In this document: positions 51,488-59,949 of the stretch, one piece after another
Layout: every line of letters begins with the position of its first letter
How positions within the stretch are numbered: the stretch's first letter is position 1
DNA from: Ensifer sp. LC163
GTDB taxonomy: Bacteria; Pseudomonadota; Alphaproteobacteria; Rhizobiales; Rhizobiaceae
Direction: 5' to 3'
DNA: 64,000 nt
Assembly: GCF_001695855.1 (NCBI RefSeq)
Contig: NZ_MBSS01000012.1
Coordinates: 186,001 to 250,000 of the forward strand
The notes under the pieces: model-generated
Database searches by the model: none
Told to the model about the DNA's origin: nothing
The model's input: only the letters and a program-made list of their open reading frames with translations
Made by a program: the position numbers and the translations under genes

Positions 51488-52561
51488 TCAGCTGTGGGCA
51501 AGCTCTGCCACCGGCGCGGCATCCTTATCCACACGCACGACGACCGACAGACCGGGCGACAACAGATCTGCAAGCGGCTGGCCGGGATCGACGGCGATCC
51601 GGACGCCGACGCGCTGGGCGACCTTGGTGAAATTGCCGGTGGCGTTATCAGGGCGGATGATGCTGAACTCGGAGCCGGCGGCCGGCGAGAGGCGCTCGAT
51701 GTGCCCGGTCAACATGCCCTTTTGCAGTGCGTCAACCGAAATGGTCACCGGCTGCCCGGCCTTCATGCCGTCGAGCTGCGTTTCCTTGAAGTTCGCCAGC
51801 ACCCAAACTTCATGCGGCACGACGAAGAGCAATTGCGAGCCGGCAGTGACGTATTGGCCGAGGCGCGCCCCGATCTCGCCGAGCTTGCCATCGCGGGGAG
51901 CGACGATACGGGTGTTCTCCAGATCGATCCGCGCCAGTTCGACGGCAGCCTCGGCGCCGGCAACGGCTGCCTGCAGACCGGCGCGCGCGCCAAGCGTGGT
52001 GGCCAGTGCCTGGCGCGAAACCTCCAACCCCGCCTCGGCCTGGCTGACGGCGGCTTCTGCCTGCTCGAATGCTGCGCGCGACTGATCGGCGTCGCTGCGC
52101 GTCGCGATGCCCTTTTCCGCCAGCGGCCGGATCCTGTCCCAGGAAGCACTGGCCCTGTTGAACGCCGCCTTTGCACTGTCCAGCTGCGCTTCACTGGCAG
52201 CAATGCCCGCCTTGGCGGACAATTCCTGCCGACGCGAATTGGCGAGCGACGCCTTCTGGGCGGCAAGTGTGGCCTCCGCCTGGGCCAGCTTCTGGGCGTA
52301 GATGCGGTCGTCGATCCTGACGAGCAACTGCCCGGCCTTGACCTCCTCGTAGTCGTGCACCGGAACCTCGGCGACATAACCGGAGAGCTGCGGGCTCATG
52401 ATCGTCAGGTAACCCCTGACATAGGCGTTTTCCGTGATCTCCACGGAACTGTGGAACGGCGGCAGTCGCCAGGCATAGAGAACCAGGGTCAGGCCCAAGA
52501 GGCCGGCGAGCAACACGATGATCGTGGTCGGTGAGCGCAAGAATTTCAGCATGGTCATCAA
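51488..52561 (-). CDS. emrA: HlyD/EmrA-type membrane fusion protein
   Basis: The 357-residue protein has one N-terminal transmembrane helix (TTIIVLLAGLLGLTLVLYAW). A lipoyl half-motif follows in GYVAEVPVHDYEEVKAGQLL and a long periplasmic coiled coil spans residues about 95-200 (AEATLAAQKASLANSRRQ). The second lipoyl half is IVAPRDGKLGEIGARLGQYVTAG, with a beta-barrel after it. It bridges the MFS pump to an outer-membrane channel, which is not encoded here. It is the last gene of emrR-emrB-emrA, 9 bp after emrB. In S. meliloti the EmrAB pump is induced by plant flavonoids. Confidence 0.92.
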   Translation of the reverse strand: MMTMLKFLRSPTTIIVLLAGLLGLTLVLYAWRLPPFHSSVEITENAYVRGYLTIMSPQLSGYVAEVPVHDYEEVKAGQLLVRIDDRIYAQKLAQAEATLAAQKASLANSRRQELSAKAGIAASEAQLDSAKAAFNRASASWDRIRPLAEKGIATRSDADQSRAAFEQAEAAVSQAEAGLEVSRQALATTLGARAGLQAAVAGAEAAVELARIDLENTRIVAPRDGKLGEIGARLGQYVTAGSQLLFVVPHEVWVLANFKETQLDGMKAGQPVTISVDALQKGMLTGHIERLSPAAGSEFSIIRPDNATGNFTKVAQRVGVRIAVDPGQPLADLLSPGLSVVVRVDKDAAPVAELAHS

Positions 52562-52570
52562 CTCTGTTCG

Positions 52571-54271
52571 TCAAGAGGACAAGGCGGTTGCGGGAGGCGC
52601 CATGCGCGCCGCAATCCGCTTGTAAAGGATATGCGCCAGCAGGCCGGCGAGCGCGCAAAGCGCGATGACTGACGCCAGCAGAAAGGCATCGTTGTAGGCG
52701 AGAATGTTCGCCTCGCGGATCACCTGCTGCCCCAGCAGCGCGACGCCCTCGCCGTTCAGCAAGGCCCTGTCGCCGATCACCCGGCCATAGCTTGCCGCCA
52801 GTTGGCTGATGCGCTGGGCGATGAGCGGGTTGGACATCACGATCTGCTCGGACAGAACATTGGAGTGAAACTTCTCACGCAGGGTGACGAAGCTGCCGAA
52901 GGCCGCGGTGCCGATCAGGCCACCGATGCTCTGGGTAAAGAGAAAGATGACGATGAAGTTGAGAATGTAGCTCGGCCCCTTCATCAGCGCCGCCTTGAAG
53001 CCGCTGGCCATGGCCGGCGGCAGGAACAGGGCGGTTCCCGCGGCGATCATGGCCTGGCTGATATACATCTGCTCGGGTCGCGTCAGATTGGTCGCCTGGC
53101 TGTCGATATAGGCACCGCCAGCCAGGAGGCTGAGCGCCAGAACGTGCACGAACTCGGCGTGATCCGGCCTCATCAGCGCGGCGCACAGGCTGCCGCCGGC
53201 GATCGATGCGCCAAGAATGATCCAATAAAGCGTCCCGACCTGCTCGAACTGAAGTCCAAGCAACTGATAGAAGTTTGCCGCGATCGCCGACTGTTCGGAG
53301 GCGACCAGGCGAAAGACCAGCAGCACCGCGGTAAAGTGCAGAATTTCCTTCGAGGCAAGCCAGCGAACGTCGATCAGCGGCAGTTCGCGATTAAGCTCGA
53401 TCAGCACCACGCTGGTCAAGGCCACTATCGCGACGGCCAGAAGCACGCCCAGCCACGGCGCCTCGAACCACCAGTGGAGCCGGCCCATGGTCAGCACGAT
53501 GGCGATGCAGCCAAAGCCGACAGCCACCAGCAGGTAGCTCAGGATATCGGTGCGCTGGATCACCTTGGCGTGCGGCACCGGCGTCAGCGGCAGCAGGTAG
53601 ATGATCGGCAGCGCCATCAGCGCCAGAGCCATCTCGAGCGTATAGAGCCCATGCCATTGGCCGTATTCGATCAGCTTCGGCGAAATCAGCCGGGTGATCG
53701 GCGCCGAGATGGTCGTGCATGTCAGCGCCAGGGCAAGCCCGACCGTCAGCTTGCGCGCCGGCGGGAAGGCCTCCAGCATATAGAGAAAACCGAGCGTCGA
53801 CATCGGAGCCGCCGCGATGCCGCTGATGAAGCGAACGACGATCGCCGACTGCAGATCGGAAACGAAGAGGTTCATCAACGAAACGATCACGAAGCCGACG
53901 ATACCGATTTCGGCAAACCGGCGCAGTCCGTATTGCGCGCGGATTTTGACGAGCGCGATCGAGAGCGAGACATTCGGCGCCATATAGGCGGCCGAGAGCC
54001 AGGCTGCCTCCGTAGAGGTCGCAGAAAGCGAGCCCTGAAGCTGCGTGAGATTGGCCAGCGCCAGGTTCATGCCGAGCCCCTGGGTCAGGAACAGCAACGC
54101 CGAGCAGACCACGTAGGTCGCCGACCTGGCAGCGCTCATCGACTGCGGCGCGGGCGCCGTCGCCGCCTGGCGTTGTGCGGGCTCGTCTGCGGGCACCTCG
54201 GCCTCGTCTTCGACAAGGGCGGTCCTGTTGTCGTTTGCTGCAGCGCTTGCGGCGGCACTCATCGACATCAT
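52571..54271 (-). CDS. emrB: MFS multidrug efflux pump, EmrB/DHA2 type
   Basis: The 566-residue transporter has a 50-residue polar N-terminus (Glu, Ala and Pro-rich) followed by about 14 transmembrane helices, typical of DHA2. Landmarks are TEAAWLSAAYMAPN, the R-F-x-S-G-x-x-A-A-P segment (VRFISGIAAAPMSTLG) and a DHA2-like central loop. It is expected to expel toxic compounds by proton antiport through EmrA to the outside. The ATG overlaps the emrR stop by 4 nt, and emrA follows 9 bp later, so all three are one operon. Substrates are not readable. Confidence 0.92.
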   Translation of the reverse strand: MMSMSAAASAAANDNRTALVEDEAEVPADEPAQRQAATAPAPQSMSAARSATYVVCSALLFLTQGLGMNLALANLTQLQGSLSATSTEAAWLSAAYMAPNVSLSIALVKIRAQYGLRRFAEIGIVGFVIVSLMNLFVSDLQSAIVVRFISGIAAAPMSTLGFLYMLEAFPPARKLTVGLALALTCTTISAPITRLISPKLIEYGQWHGLYTLEMALALMALPIIYLLPLTPVPHAKVIQRTDILSYLLVAVGFGCIAIVLTMGRLHWWFEAPWLGVLLAVAIVALTSVVLIELNRELPLIDVRWLASKEILHFTAVLLVFRLVASEQSAIAANFYQLLGLQFEQVGTLYWIILGASIAGGSLCAALMRPDHAEFVHVLALSLLAGGAYIDSQATNLTRPEQMYISQAMIAAGTALFLPPAMASGFKAALMKGPSYILNFIVIFLFTQSIGGLIGTAAFGSFVTLREKFHSNVLSEQIVMSNPLIAQRISQLAASYGRVIGDRALLNGEGVALLGQQVIREANILAYNDAFLLASVIALCALAGLLAHILYKRIAARMAPPATALSS

Positions 54272-54711
54272 TCCTTCGCGAGCGATTGGACGTTGTCGGC
54301 GATGGTGCGAACGACCTTCAGGGCGGCCGCGACTTCCTCGGCGTCGACGCCCTGCAGCACTTCTGCCCGGATCTCATCGGCAAGCTTCAGGATCTCGTCG
54401 GCAATGGTTCGTCCAAGCTCGGTCATGTGGATCTGTTTGGCCCTGCGGTCCGACACCTCGACCCGACGCTCGATGAAACCCTGCTTTTCCATGCCATCCA
54501 GCAGCCGGACGATCGTCGGCGTTTCGATGTCGAGTTCGTCGGCCAGTTCGCGCTGGTTCAAGCCGTCCTTCTTGGTCAGGGCAAACAGCGCCCTCGCCCG
54601 CGCCAAGGTCAGGCCGCGCTCCTTTGCGCGGGCATCGAAGACAGCCCGCAGCTTGCGATTGACCATCGACAGGGCGTCGAACAATTCGCGATTGACGATG
54701 GGCTGATACAT
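54268..54711 (-). CDS. emrR: MarR-family repressor of the emr operon
   Basis: The 147-residue protein has a winged-helix DNA-binding domain: LNQRELADELDIETPTIVRLLDGMEKQGFIERR, with recognition helix TPTIVRLLDGMEKQG, and wing VEVSDRRAKQIHMTELGR. It is the first gene of the emr operon and overlaps emrB by 4 nt. A palindrome 15-31 bp before its ATG is a likely operator, so autorepression is expected, relieved by pump substrates. The known S. meliloti EmrR behaves this way with luteolin. Orthology is inferred from order and family. Confidence 0.9.
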   Translation of the reverse strand: MYQPIVNRELFDALSMVNRKLRAVFDARAKERGLTLARARALFALTKKDGLNQRELADELDIETPTIVRLLDGMEKQGFIERRVEVSDRRAKQIHMTELGRTIADEILKLADEIRAEVLQGVDAEEVAAALKVVRTIADNVQSLAKE

Positions 54712-54725
54712 AGTACCTTTTCCAT

Positions 54726-54742
54726 ATTAGTAGCATGCTAAT
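54726..54742 (-). promoter_or_regulatory. Putative EmrR operator
   Basis: ATTAGTAGCATGCTAAT contains arms ATTAG/CTAAT and a perfect core TAGCATGCTA (54731-54740). It is 15 bp upstream of the emrR ATG, where a bound MarR dimer would block transcription of emrRBA. The surrounding DNA is AT-rich. Confidence 0.6.
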
Positions 54743-55041
54743 TATTTTGTTCCTACCTAATCTATCCGGTGGAAATTTTCAAGACGCAGTTTTGAGCGGG
54801 GCGGCAAACGGCGCTAGAATTGCCGCAACCGCGGGTCGCAGCGATTCGCAGCGTCAATGTCGTTTTGCATGCGGACGTTATTTTTCGCGCTTTCGCGGCG
54901 TCAGCCTGTGGATCAGTCGAACAACGGGCAAAGGCAATGGGCCGTGCCACATGGCCAGCGACTGTGGCACTGCTGCACTTGACCCGCAAAGACGCAGACA
55001 TCAAACCGGGTGCACACCAGAAAAGGCAGAGACCAACGACC
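54743..55041 (+). promoter_or_regulatory. Upstream region of dnaB
   Basis: Together with the emrR operator this forms a 330-bp gap between divergent genes. A plus-strand frame continuous with dnaB reaches up to 54820, but the sequence before 55042 does not resemble DnaB and includes many Arg and His codons. I take it as untranslated leader and promoter DNA. No strong hairpin is visible. Confidence 0.5.
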
Positions 55042-56544
55042 ATGAACGACGCAGCGCGAAAGCTCGCCCCTATCGGCAAGGACCAGTCGGACCAGCACTA
55101 TCGCGAGGCGCCGAACAACCTTGAAGCCGAACAGGCGCTGCTTGGCGCTATCCTCGTCAACAACGACGCTTTCTATCGAGTCTCGGACTTCCTGAAGCCG
55201 GTCCACCTGTTTGAACCCCTGCATCGCCGCATCTACGAGGTTGCCGGCGACATCATCCGCATGGGCAAGACCGCCAACCCGGTGACGATCAAGACCTTTC
55301 TGAAAGCCGATGAAAAGGTCGGCGACCTGACGGTCGCACAATATCTCGCGCGCCTTGCCGCCGGCGCCGTCTCGATCATCAACGCGGAAGACTACGGCCG
55401 CGCAATCTACGACCTGGCGCTGCGCCGTTCGCTGATCACAATCGGCGAGGACATGGTCAACATCGCCTTTGACGCACCGCTCGACATGCCGCCGCAGGGC
55501 CAGATCGAGGATGCAGAACGGCGCCTGTTCGAACTCGCCGAAACCGGCCGCTACGACGGCGGCTTCCAGTCCTTCAACGACGCGGTAGCGCTTGCCATCG
55601 ACATGGCTGGCGCTGCGTTCGAACGCGACGGCAGCCTGTCGGGTATTTCAACCGGCATCCTGTCGCTTGACGCCCGCATGGGCGGCCTGCAGCGCTCGGA
55701 CTTGATCGTGCTTGCGGGACGCCCCGGCATGGGCAAAACCTCGCTTGCCACCAACATCGCCTACAACATCGCGGCCGCCTACGACCCGGAGGTTCAGGCG
55801 GATGGTTCGTTCAAGGCCAAGAATGGCGGCGTCGTCGGCTTCTACTCGCTCGAAATGTCGTCCGAGCAGCTCGCCACGCGTATCATTTCCGAGCAGACCG
55901 AAGTCTCCTCCTCGAAGATCCGCCGCGGCGACATCTCCGAAGCCGACTTCGAAAAGCTGGTCGCCTGCTCACAGATGATGCAGAAAGTGCCGCTGTTCAT
56001 CGACCAGACCGGTGGCATCTCGATTGCCCAGCTTTCAGCCCGTGCGCGCCGCCTCAAGCGCCAGCGCGGCCTCGATTGCCTGGTCGTCGACTATATTCAG
56101 CTGATGACCGGCTCGGGCAAGTCGAGCGACAACCGCGTGCAGGAAATCACCCAGATTACCACCGGCCTGAAGGCGCTCGGCAAGGAACTGAACGTGCCGA
56201 TCATCGCGCTGTCGCAGCTCTCCCGTCAGGTGGAAAGCCGCGAAGACAAGCGCCCTCAGCTTTCCGACCTTCGTGAATCGGGCTCGATCGAGCAGGACGC
56301 CGACGTCGTGCTCTTCGTGTTCCGTGAGGAATACTATGTGAAGAACCTCGAGCCCCGCGACGAGTTCGATCCGAAGTATGACGAGTGGAAGATGAAGATG
56401 GAGCAGGTAAAGGGCACGGCCGATGTGATCATCGCCAAGCAGCGTCACGGACCGACCGGCACCGTCAAGCTCGCCTTCCAGTCGGAATTCACCCGCTTTA
56501 CCGATCTGGCCGACCCGTCGTTCACCCAATACGAAGAACACTGA
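55042..56544 (+). CDS. dnaB: Replicative DNA helicase
   Basis: The ATG at 55042 gives 500 residues, the usual DnaB length. The N-terminal DnaG-binding domain begins REAPNNLEAEQALLGAILVNNDAFYRVSDFL. The RecA-like domain has Walker A AGRPGMGKTSLATNIA, the GFYSLEMSSEQLATR segment, Walker B CLVVDYIQLMTG, and the C-terminal DLRESGSIEQDADVVLFVFREEYY with arginine finger and switch residues. It unwinds DNA at the fork as a hexamer. No intein is present, which is worth noting as DnaB is a common intein site. Monocistronic. Confidence 0.97.
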   Translation: MNDAARKLAPIGKDQSDQHYREAPNNLEAEQALLGAILVNNDAFYRVSDFLKPVHLFEPLHRRIYEVAGDIIRMGKTANPVTIKTFLKADEKVGDLTVAQYLARLAAGAVSIINAEDYGRAIYDLALRRSLITIGEDMVNIAFDAPLDMPPQGQIEDAERRLFELAETGRYDGGFQSFNDAVALAIDMAGAAFERDGSLSGISTGILSLDARMGGLQRSDLIVLAGRPGMGKTSLATNIAYNIAAAYDPEVQADGSFKAKNGGVVGFYSLEMSSEQLATRIISEQTEVSSSKIRRGDISEADFEKLVACSQMMQKVPLFIDQTGGISIAQLSARARRLKRQRGLDCLVVDYIQLMTGSGKSSDNRVQEITQITTGLKALGKELNVPIIALSQLSRQVESREDKRPQLSDLRESGSIEQDADVVLFVFREEYYVKNLEPRDEFDPKYDEWKMKMEQVKGTADVIIAKQRHGPTGTVKLAFQSEFTRFTDLADPSFTQYEEH

Positions 56545-56561
56545 GAAAGTCCGGGGGCGTT

Positions 56562-56867
56562 TTATGCCCCCAGCGCCATTCTGAGGATGGCCACGGTGAC
56601 AACGCCGGCAGCCACCGCGGCGAGCAATGGCAACCGCATGGCGACGAGCGCTGTTATCACCGCGGCAATCGTTTCCGCCGGCCCGGTGACCAAAGCCGTC
56701 GGCGCGATCACCGCCATCAACACGGCCGGCGGGATCGCCTCCAGGGCTCGCCGCTGCGTCTCTCCGATCGTCACGAACCGAATGAGCACCAGCCCACCCA
56801 TGCGGGTGGCGATGGTCGCGATTGCCATCGCGGCGATGGCGAGAAGCGTGTTTGGATCGACCGTCAT
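56562..56867 (-). CDS. azlD: AzlD-family branched-chain amino acid transport protein
   Basis: The 101-residue membrane protein has three hydrophobic helices: NTLLAIAAMAIATIATRMGGLVL, with the AzlD motif TRMGG, then ALEAIPPAVLMAVIAPTALV and LPLLAAVAAGVVTVAIL. AzlD is the small partner of AzlC and the two export branched-chain amino acids or analogues. The ATG overlaps the azlC stop by 4 nt. The stop codon lies inside a GGGGGC/GCCCCC hairpin (56553-56571) that may end both this transcript and dnaB's. Confidence 0.9.
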   Translation of the reverse strand: MTVDPNTLLAIAAMAIATIATRMGGLVLIRFVTIGETQRRALEAIPPAVLMAVIAPTALVTGPAETIAAVITALVAMRLPLLAAVAAGVVTVAILRMALGA

Positions 56868-57565
56868 GCGTGCGCCTCCTGGCTGCGGCCGGCAAGAAGC
56901 GCAACGACAACCCCAGCGGCAGCGCCTGCAGCGATGTACCAGACACCCGGCAGAAGCTGATGCGTCAGCACGGCGGCCGCGGCACTTGCGGCCAGCACCG
57001 CTCCCGTCCCGCGGCCCTTCCAGAAGCCCATCACCAGAACGATGAAAACCGCCGGAAAGGCGAAGTCGAGCCCCGTCACCTTCGGATCACCAAGGAAGGC
57101 GCCCAGCAAGGCGCCGGCAAGGCTTGTCGTCACCCAGACGAGATAGAAGGGCACCGCGATGCCTGCGAACCAGGCCGGCGTCAGCTTGCCCTCTTTCGCG
57201 CGCATCTCCGCCATCGCCCATATCTCATCGGCAAGCAGCAGCATCGAGGCGTATTTCGCCGGTCCGGAGAACCCTTGAAGCTTGGCTCCGAGCGACGCAC
57301 TCATCAGCACATGCCTGACATTGACGAGCAAGGCGGAGAAGGCGAGCGCCGCCCAGGAAGCCGGATGCGTCCAGATGTCCATGGCGACGAATTGCGAGCC
57401 GCCTGCGAAAACCAGCGCACTCATCAACGTCACCTCCGCGCCCGAAAGCCCCTTGCCGGCGGCAACGGCGCCGAAGACGAGCCCGATCGGCATGACCGCC
57501 ACGATCAGAGGCGCCATCGCCATGGCCCCAGCTCGAAAATCCCGGATCAATTCCGTGTCGCTCAA
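56864..57565 (-). CDS. azlC: AzlC-family branched-chain amino acid exporter
   Basis: The 233-residue membrane protein has DFRAGAMAMAPLIVAVMPIGLVFGAVAAGKGLS, which includes the AzlC P-x-G-x-x-F-G pattern, and FAGGSQFVAMDIW. LVNVRHVLMSASLGAKL and LADEIWAMAE are also conserved. AzlCD acts as an amino acid exporter. The gene lies 75 bp after the araC gene on the same strand, so the AraC protein is the likely activator. S. meliloti and relatives have such pairs for amino-acid balance. Confidence 0.92.
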   Translation of the reverse strand: MSDTELIRDFRAGAMAMAPLIVAVMPIGLVFGAVAAGKGLSGAEVTLMSALVFAGGSQFVAMDIWTHPASWAALAFSALLVNVRHVLMSASLGAKLQGFSGPAKYASMLLLADEIWAMAEMRAKEGKLTPAWFAGIAVPFYLVWVTTSLAGALLGAFLGDPKVTGLDFAFPAVFIVLVMGFWKGRGTGAVLAASAAAAVLTHQLLPGVWYIAAGAAAGVVVALLAGRSQEAHA

Positions 57566-57640
57566 TGTTCCTGCCTCCCGGTCGATAACGAACGGCCCAC
57601 ATCTAAGCCCAGCTGGGCACGGCGTATTGAACGAAAGTGA

Positions 57641-58498
57641 TCAACCGGCGCGGAAGGCGCCGGGCGTGACGCCGGTTCTGGCCTTGAAGTGCCGGCTGAA
57701 ATGCGCCTGATCGGCAAAACCGCATTGATAGGCCGTATCGACGGCCGACCAGCCGTGCCGCAGCAGCGTCTTTGCCGCCCGCACGCGCTTGTCGGTCAGG
57801 AAGGCATGCGGCGTGATGTGAAATTGCCGCCGGAAGGCCCGGATCAGATGAGCCCGGCTGAGGCCCGCAACCCTCGCCAGTTCCTCCAGGCCGATGTCCT
57901 GCGCGTAGTTCTCTGTCAGATAATCGCGCGCCCGCTGCACCGCCGAGTGTTCCTTCGTTTCGACCGGCACGATGATCGTGCTGCCGTGCCGCTCGAACAT
58001 GGTGGCCAGCACACCGAACATGCGTTCCTCGGCTTCGAGCGCGCCGGTCGCATGCTCCAGCGCCTTGTGCGCGTGATAGAAGGACTGGGCCAGATCCGGA
58101 TCACGCAGCATGCGCCTGGAAAAGGACGGCGTCCCCTTGAACGGTCGCCCGGTGACATCCTCAAGGATGTTCACCAGCAGTTCGGTGCTGGGATAGACCA
58201 TGCGATAGCGGTAGCCGCTGCCGCCGGGGTGACCATCGTGGATCTCGTCGGGATTGATGAGGTAGAAGTCGCCGGGGCCTGCTTGCGACCGTTCGCCCCT
58301 GATCTTGCTGATCTGCGAGCCGGCCTCGATCGCGCCGATGCTGAAAGTGTCGTGCGCGTGCGGCGCAAACTCGTGCGTGATGAAGGTGGCTGTCAGGCAT
58401 TCCATGCCATCGAACCGGGGATCCCGCCAGAATCGGGTCCGCTCCGCGCCTTCCAGCGGCATGGCATCGATGGCCTGTTCCTGCGAAATCGTGTGCAT
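57641..58498 (-). CDS. AraC-family transcriptional regulator
   Basis: The 285-residue protein has an N-terminal cupin-like effector domain (THEFAPHAHDTFSIGAIEAG, then GPGDFYLINPDEIHDGHPG). A C-terminal double HTH starts at about residue 180: IGLEELARVAGLSRAHLIRAFRR and VDTAYQCGFADQAHFSRHFKARTGVTPGAFR, the AraC signature. The cupin His residues could bind a metal or a small acid. It is placed upstream of azlCD and codirectional, so it probably controls them in response to an amino acid. Full-length with no truncation. Confidence 0.92.
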   Translation of the reverse strand: MHTISQEQAIDAMPLEGAERTRFWRDPRFDGMECLTATFITHEFAPHAHDTFSIGAIEAGSQISKIRGERSQAGPGDFYLINPDEIHDGHPGGSGYRYRMVYPSTELLVNILEDVTGRPFKGTPSFSRRMLRDPDLAQSFYHAHKALEHATGALEAEERMFGVLATMFERHGSTIIVPVETKEHSAVQRARDYLTENYAQDIGLEELARVAGLSRAHLIRAFRRQFHITPHAFLTDKRVRAAKTLLRHGWSAVDTAYQCGFADQAHFSRHFKARTGVTPGAFRAG

Positions 58499-58652
58499 GC
58501 GTCGATCCTAGCGTCAGCAACGACAAGCGTCTTGCACAAAAGTGCTCTTCGCCCGTCCGGTCCAACCGAATGCCGCGATGCGGCAGCTGGGCATTTGCGG
58601 GCAGGTGCAGTTGCCTGTATTGCTCTTTGATCGTCCACGCAGAGTGCCAGGC

Positions 58653-59792
58653 ATGCTCAGTCCAGAATTCCTCTCCGCCTCCAACCGGCTCACGATCGAC
58701 CTCAACGCATTGGCAGACAATTGGCGCTCGATGAATGCCCGCTCGGGCAAGGCCCGCGCCGCTGCGGTGCTGAAGGCCGATGCCTACGGCCTCGGCATCG
58801 ACGAGGCAGCACCAGCACTTTATGCCGCCGGCGCCCGCGACTTCTTCGTCGCCAACGCAGAGGAAGGTGCCGATCTGCGGCCGCTGGTGCCCGAAGGCCG
58901 GATCTACATTCTGGCCGGCATGTGGCCCGGCAATGAGGCGCTGTTCTTCGACAACGATCTGGTGCCGGTGATCAACTCGGAGGAGCAGCTCGCCGTTTTC
59001 ATGGCGGCGCTGTCCGAGCGCGGCGACCATCCTTGCGTGCTGCATGTCGATACCGGCATGAACCGCCTGGGGCTTTCGGTCGAGGAAGCCGTCGCTCTTG
59101 CCAATGATCCGGCGCGCCCTGCGAGCTTTTCGCCCGTCCTGATCATGAGCCACCTCGCCTGCGCCGACGACCCGGGCAACCCGCTCAATGGTTATCAGCT
59201 CCGGCGCTTTCGCGAAGCCACCGCCGCATTCGAAGGCGTTGATGCCAGCCTGGCAAACTCCGGCGGCGTGTTCCTGGGCAACGACTACCATTTCAACCTG
59301 ACGCGTCCCGGTATCGCCGTTTATGGCGGCGAAGCGGTCAATGACGTCGCCAATCCGATGAAGCCGGTGGTGACGGCCGAAGCCCGCATCATTCAGGTGC
59401 GCAACGTCGCGTCCGGCGGTCATGCAAGCTACGGAGCGTCGGCCCGCTTCAACCGCGACAGCCGCATTGCCACGGTCGCCGTCGGTTATGCCGACGGTTA
59501 TCACCGGTCCGTCTCGGGCGGTGGCGTGACCCTGCGGCAGGCAACGCCTTCGGGCGCATTCGGCTTTCTGCATGGCCAGAAGGTGCCGCATGTCGGCCGG
59601 GTGACGATGGACCTCAGCCTCTTCGACGTCACCGACCTTCCGGAAAATGCCGTGCGCCCCGGCGACTATATCGAGCTTTTCGGTCGGCATATCGCCGTGG
59701 ACGACGTGGCGCGTGCCGGCGGCACGATCGGCTATGAGATGCTGACGAGCCTCGGCCACCGCTACGAACGCCATTATGTCGGCGCCGTCTGA
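58653..59792 (+). CDS. alr: Alanine racemase
   Basis: The ATG at 58653 gives 379 residues. A longer frame from 58542 adds a sequence without family likeness. The PLP Lys is Lys41 in AVLKADAYGLG. HVDTGMNRLGLS, MSHLACADDPGNPLN and RPGIAVYGGE shape the active site. The catalytic Tyr of the opposing subunit is in GHASYGASARFNRDS. The AVGYADGYHRS segment matches the family. It makes D-alanine for peptidoglycan. In rhizobia one copy may be catabolic (dadX); which type this is cannot be told. Confidence 0.95.
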   Translation: MLSPEFLSASNRLTIDLNALADNWRSMNARSGKARAAAVLKADAYGLGIDEAAPALYAAGARDFFVANAEEGADLRPLVPEGRIYILAGMWPGNEALFFDNDLVPVINSEEQLAVFMAALSERGDHPCVLHVDTGMNRLGLSVEEAVALANDPARPASFSPVLIMSHLACADDPGNPLNGYQLRRFREATAAFEGVDASLANSGGVFLGNDYHFNLTRPGIAVYGGEAVNDVANPMKPVVTAEARIIQVRNVASGGHASYGASARFNRDSRIATVAVGYADGYHRSVSGGGVTLRQATPSGAFGFLHGQKVPHVGRVTMDLSLFDVTDLPENAVRPGDYIELFGRHIAVDDVARAGGTIGYEMLTSLGHRYERHYVGAV

Positions 59793-59831
59793 GGCGGCTA
59801 TCGAAGCGATACTTTACAGTCCGTTGCCGAA

Positions 59832-59882
59832 AATCACCTTTTGTTCCGCGTTTCGCGGCATTATGTGAAGGCAAAAGTGATT
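59832..59882 (+). other. Nested hairpin upstream of radA
   Basis: AATCACCTTTTG (59832-59843) pairs with CAAAAGTGATT (59872-59882) with one bulged C, enclosing CCGCG-ttt-CGCGG (59846-59858). It lies in the 157-bp alr-radA gap, 40 nt after the alr stop. It is no simple terminator as it lacks a T-tract, and I do not recognise it. Confidence 0.55.
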
Positions 59883-59949
59883 CTCCGATCACCAGCCGTG
59901 TCGCCTGATGCGACCCGCTGAAGTCCCGGCACTGTGAAAGTCGTATCCG

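Noticed and set aside
52802-54706. Plus-strand open frame of 634 codons
   Set aside because: It is antisense to emrB and emrR; Gln/Arg/His-rich without a domain.
58161-59774. Minus-strand open frame of 537 codons
   Set aside because: It is antisense to alr and partly overlaps the AraC gene in another frame; alr has all catalytic residues.
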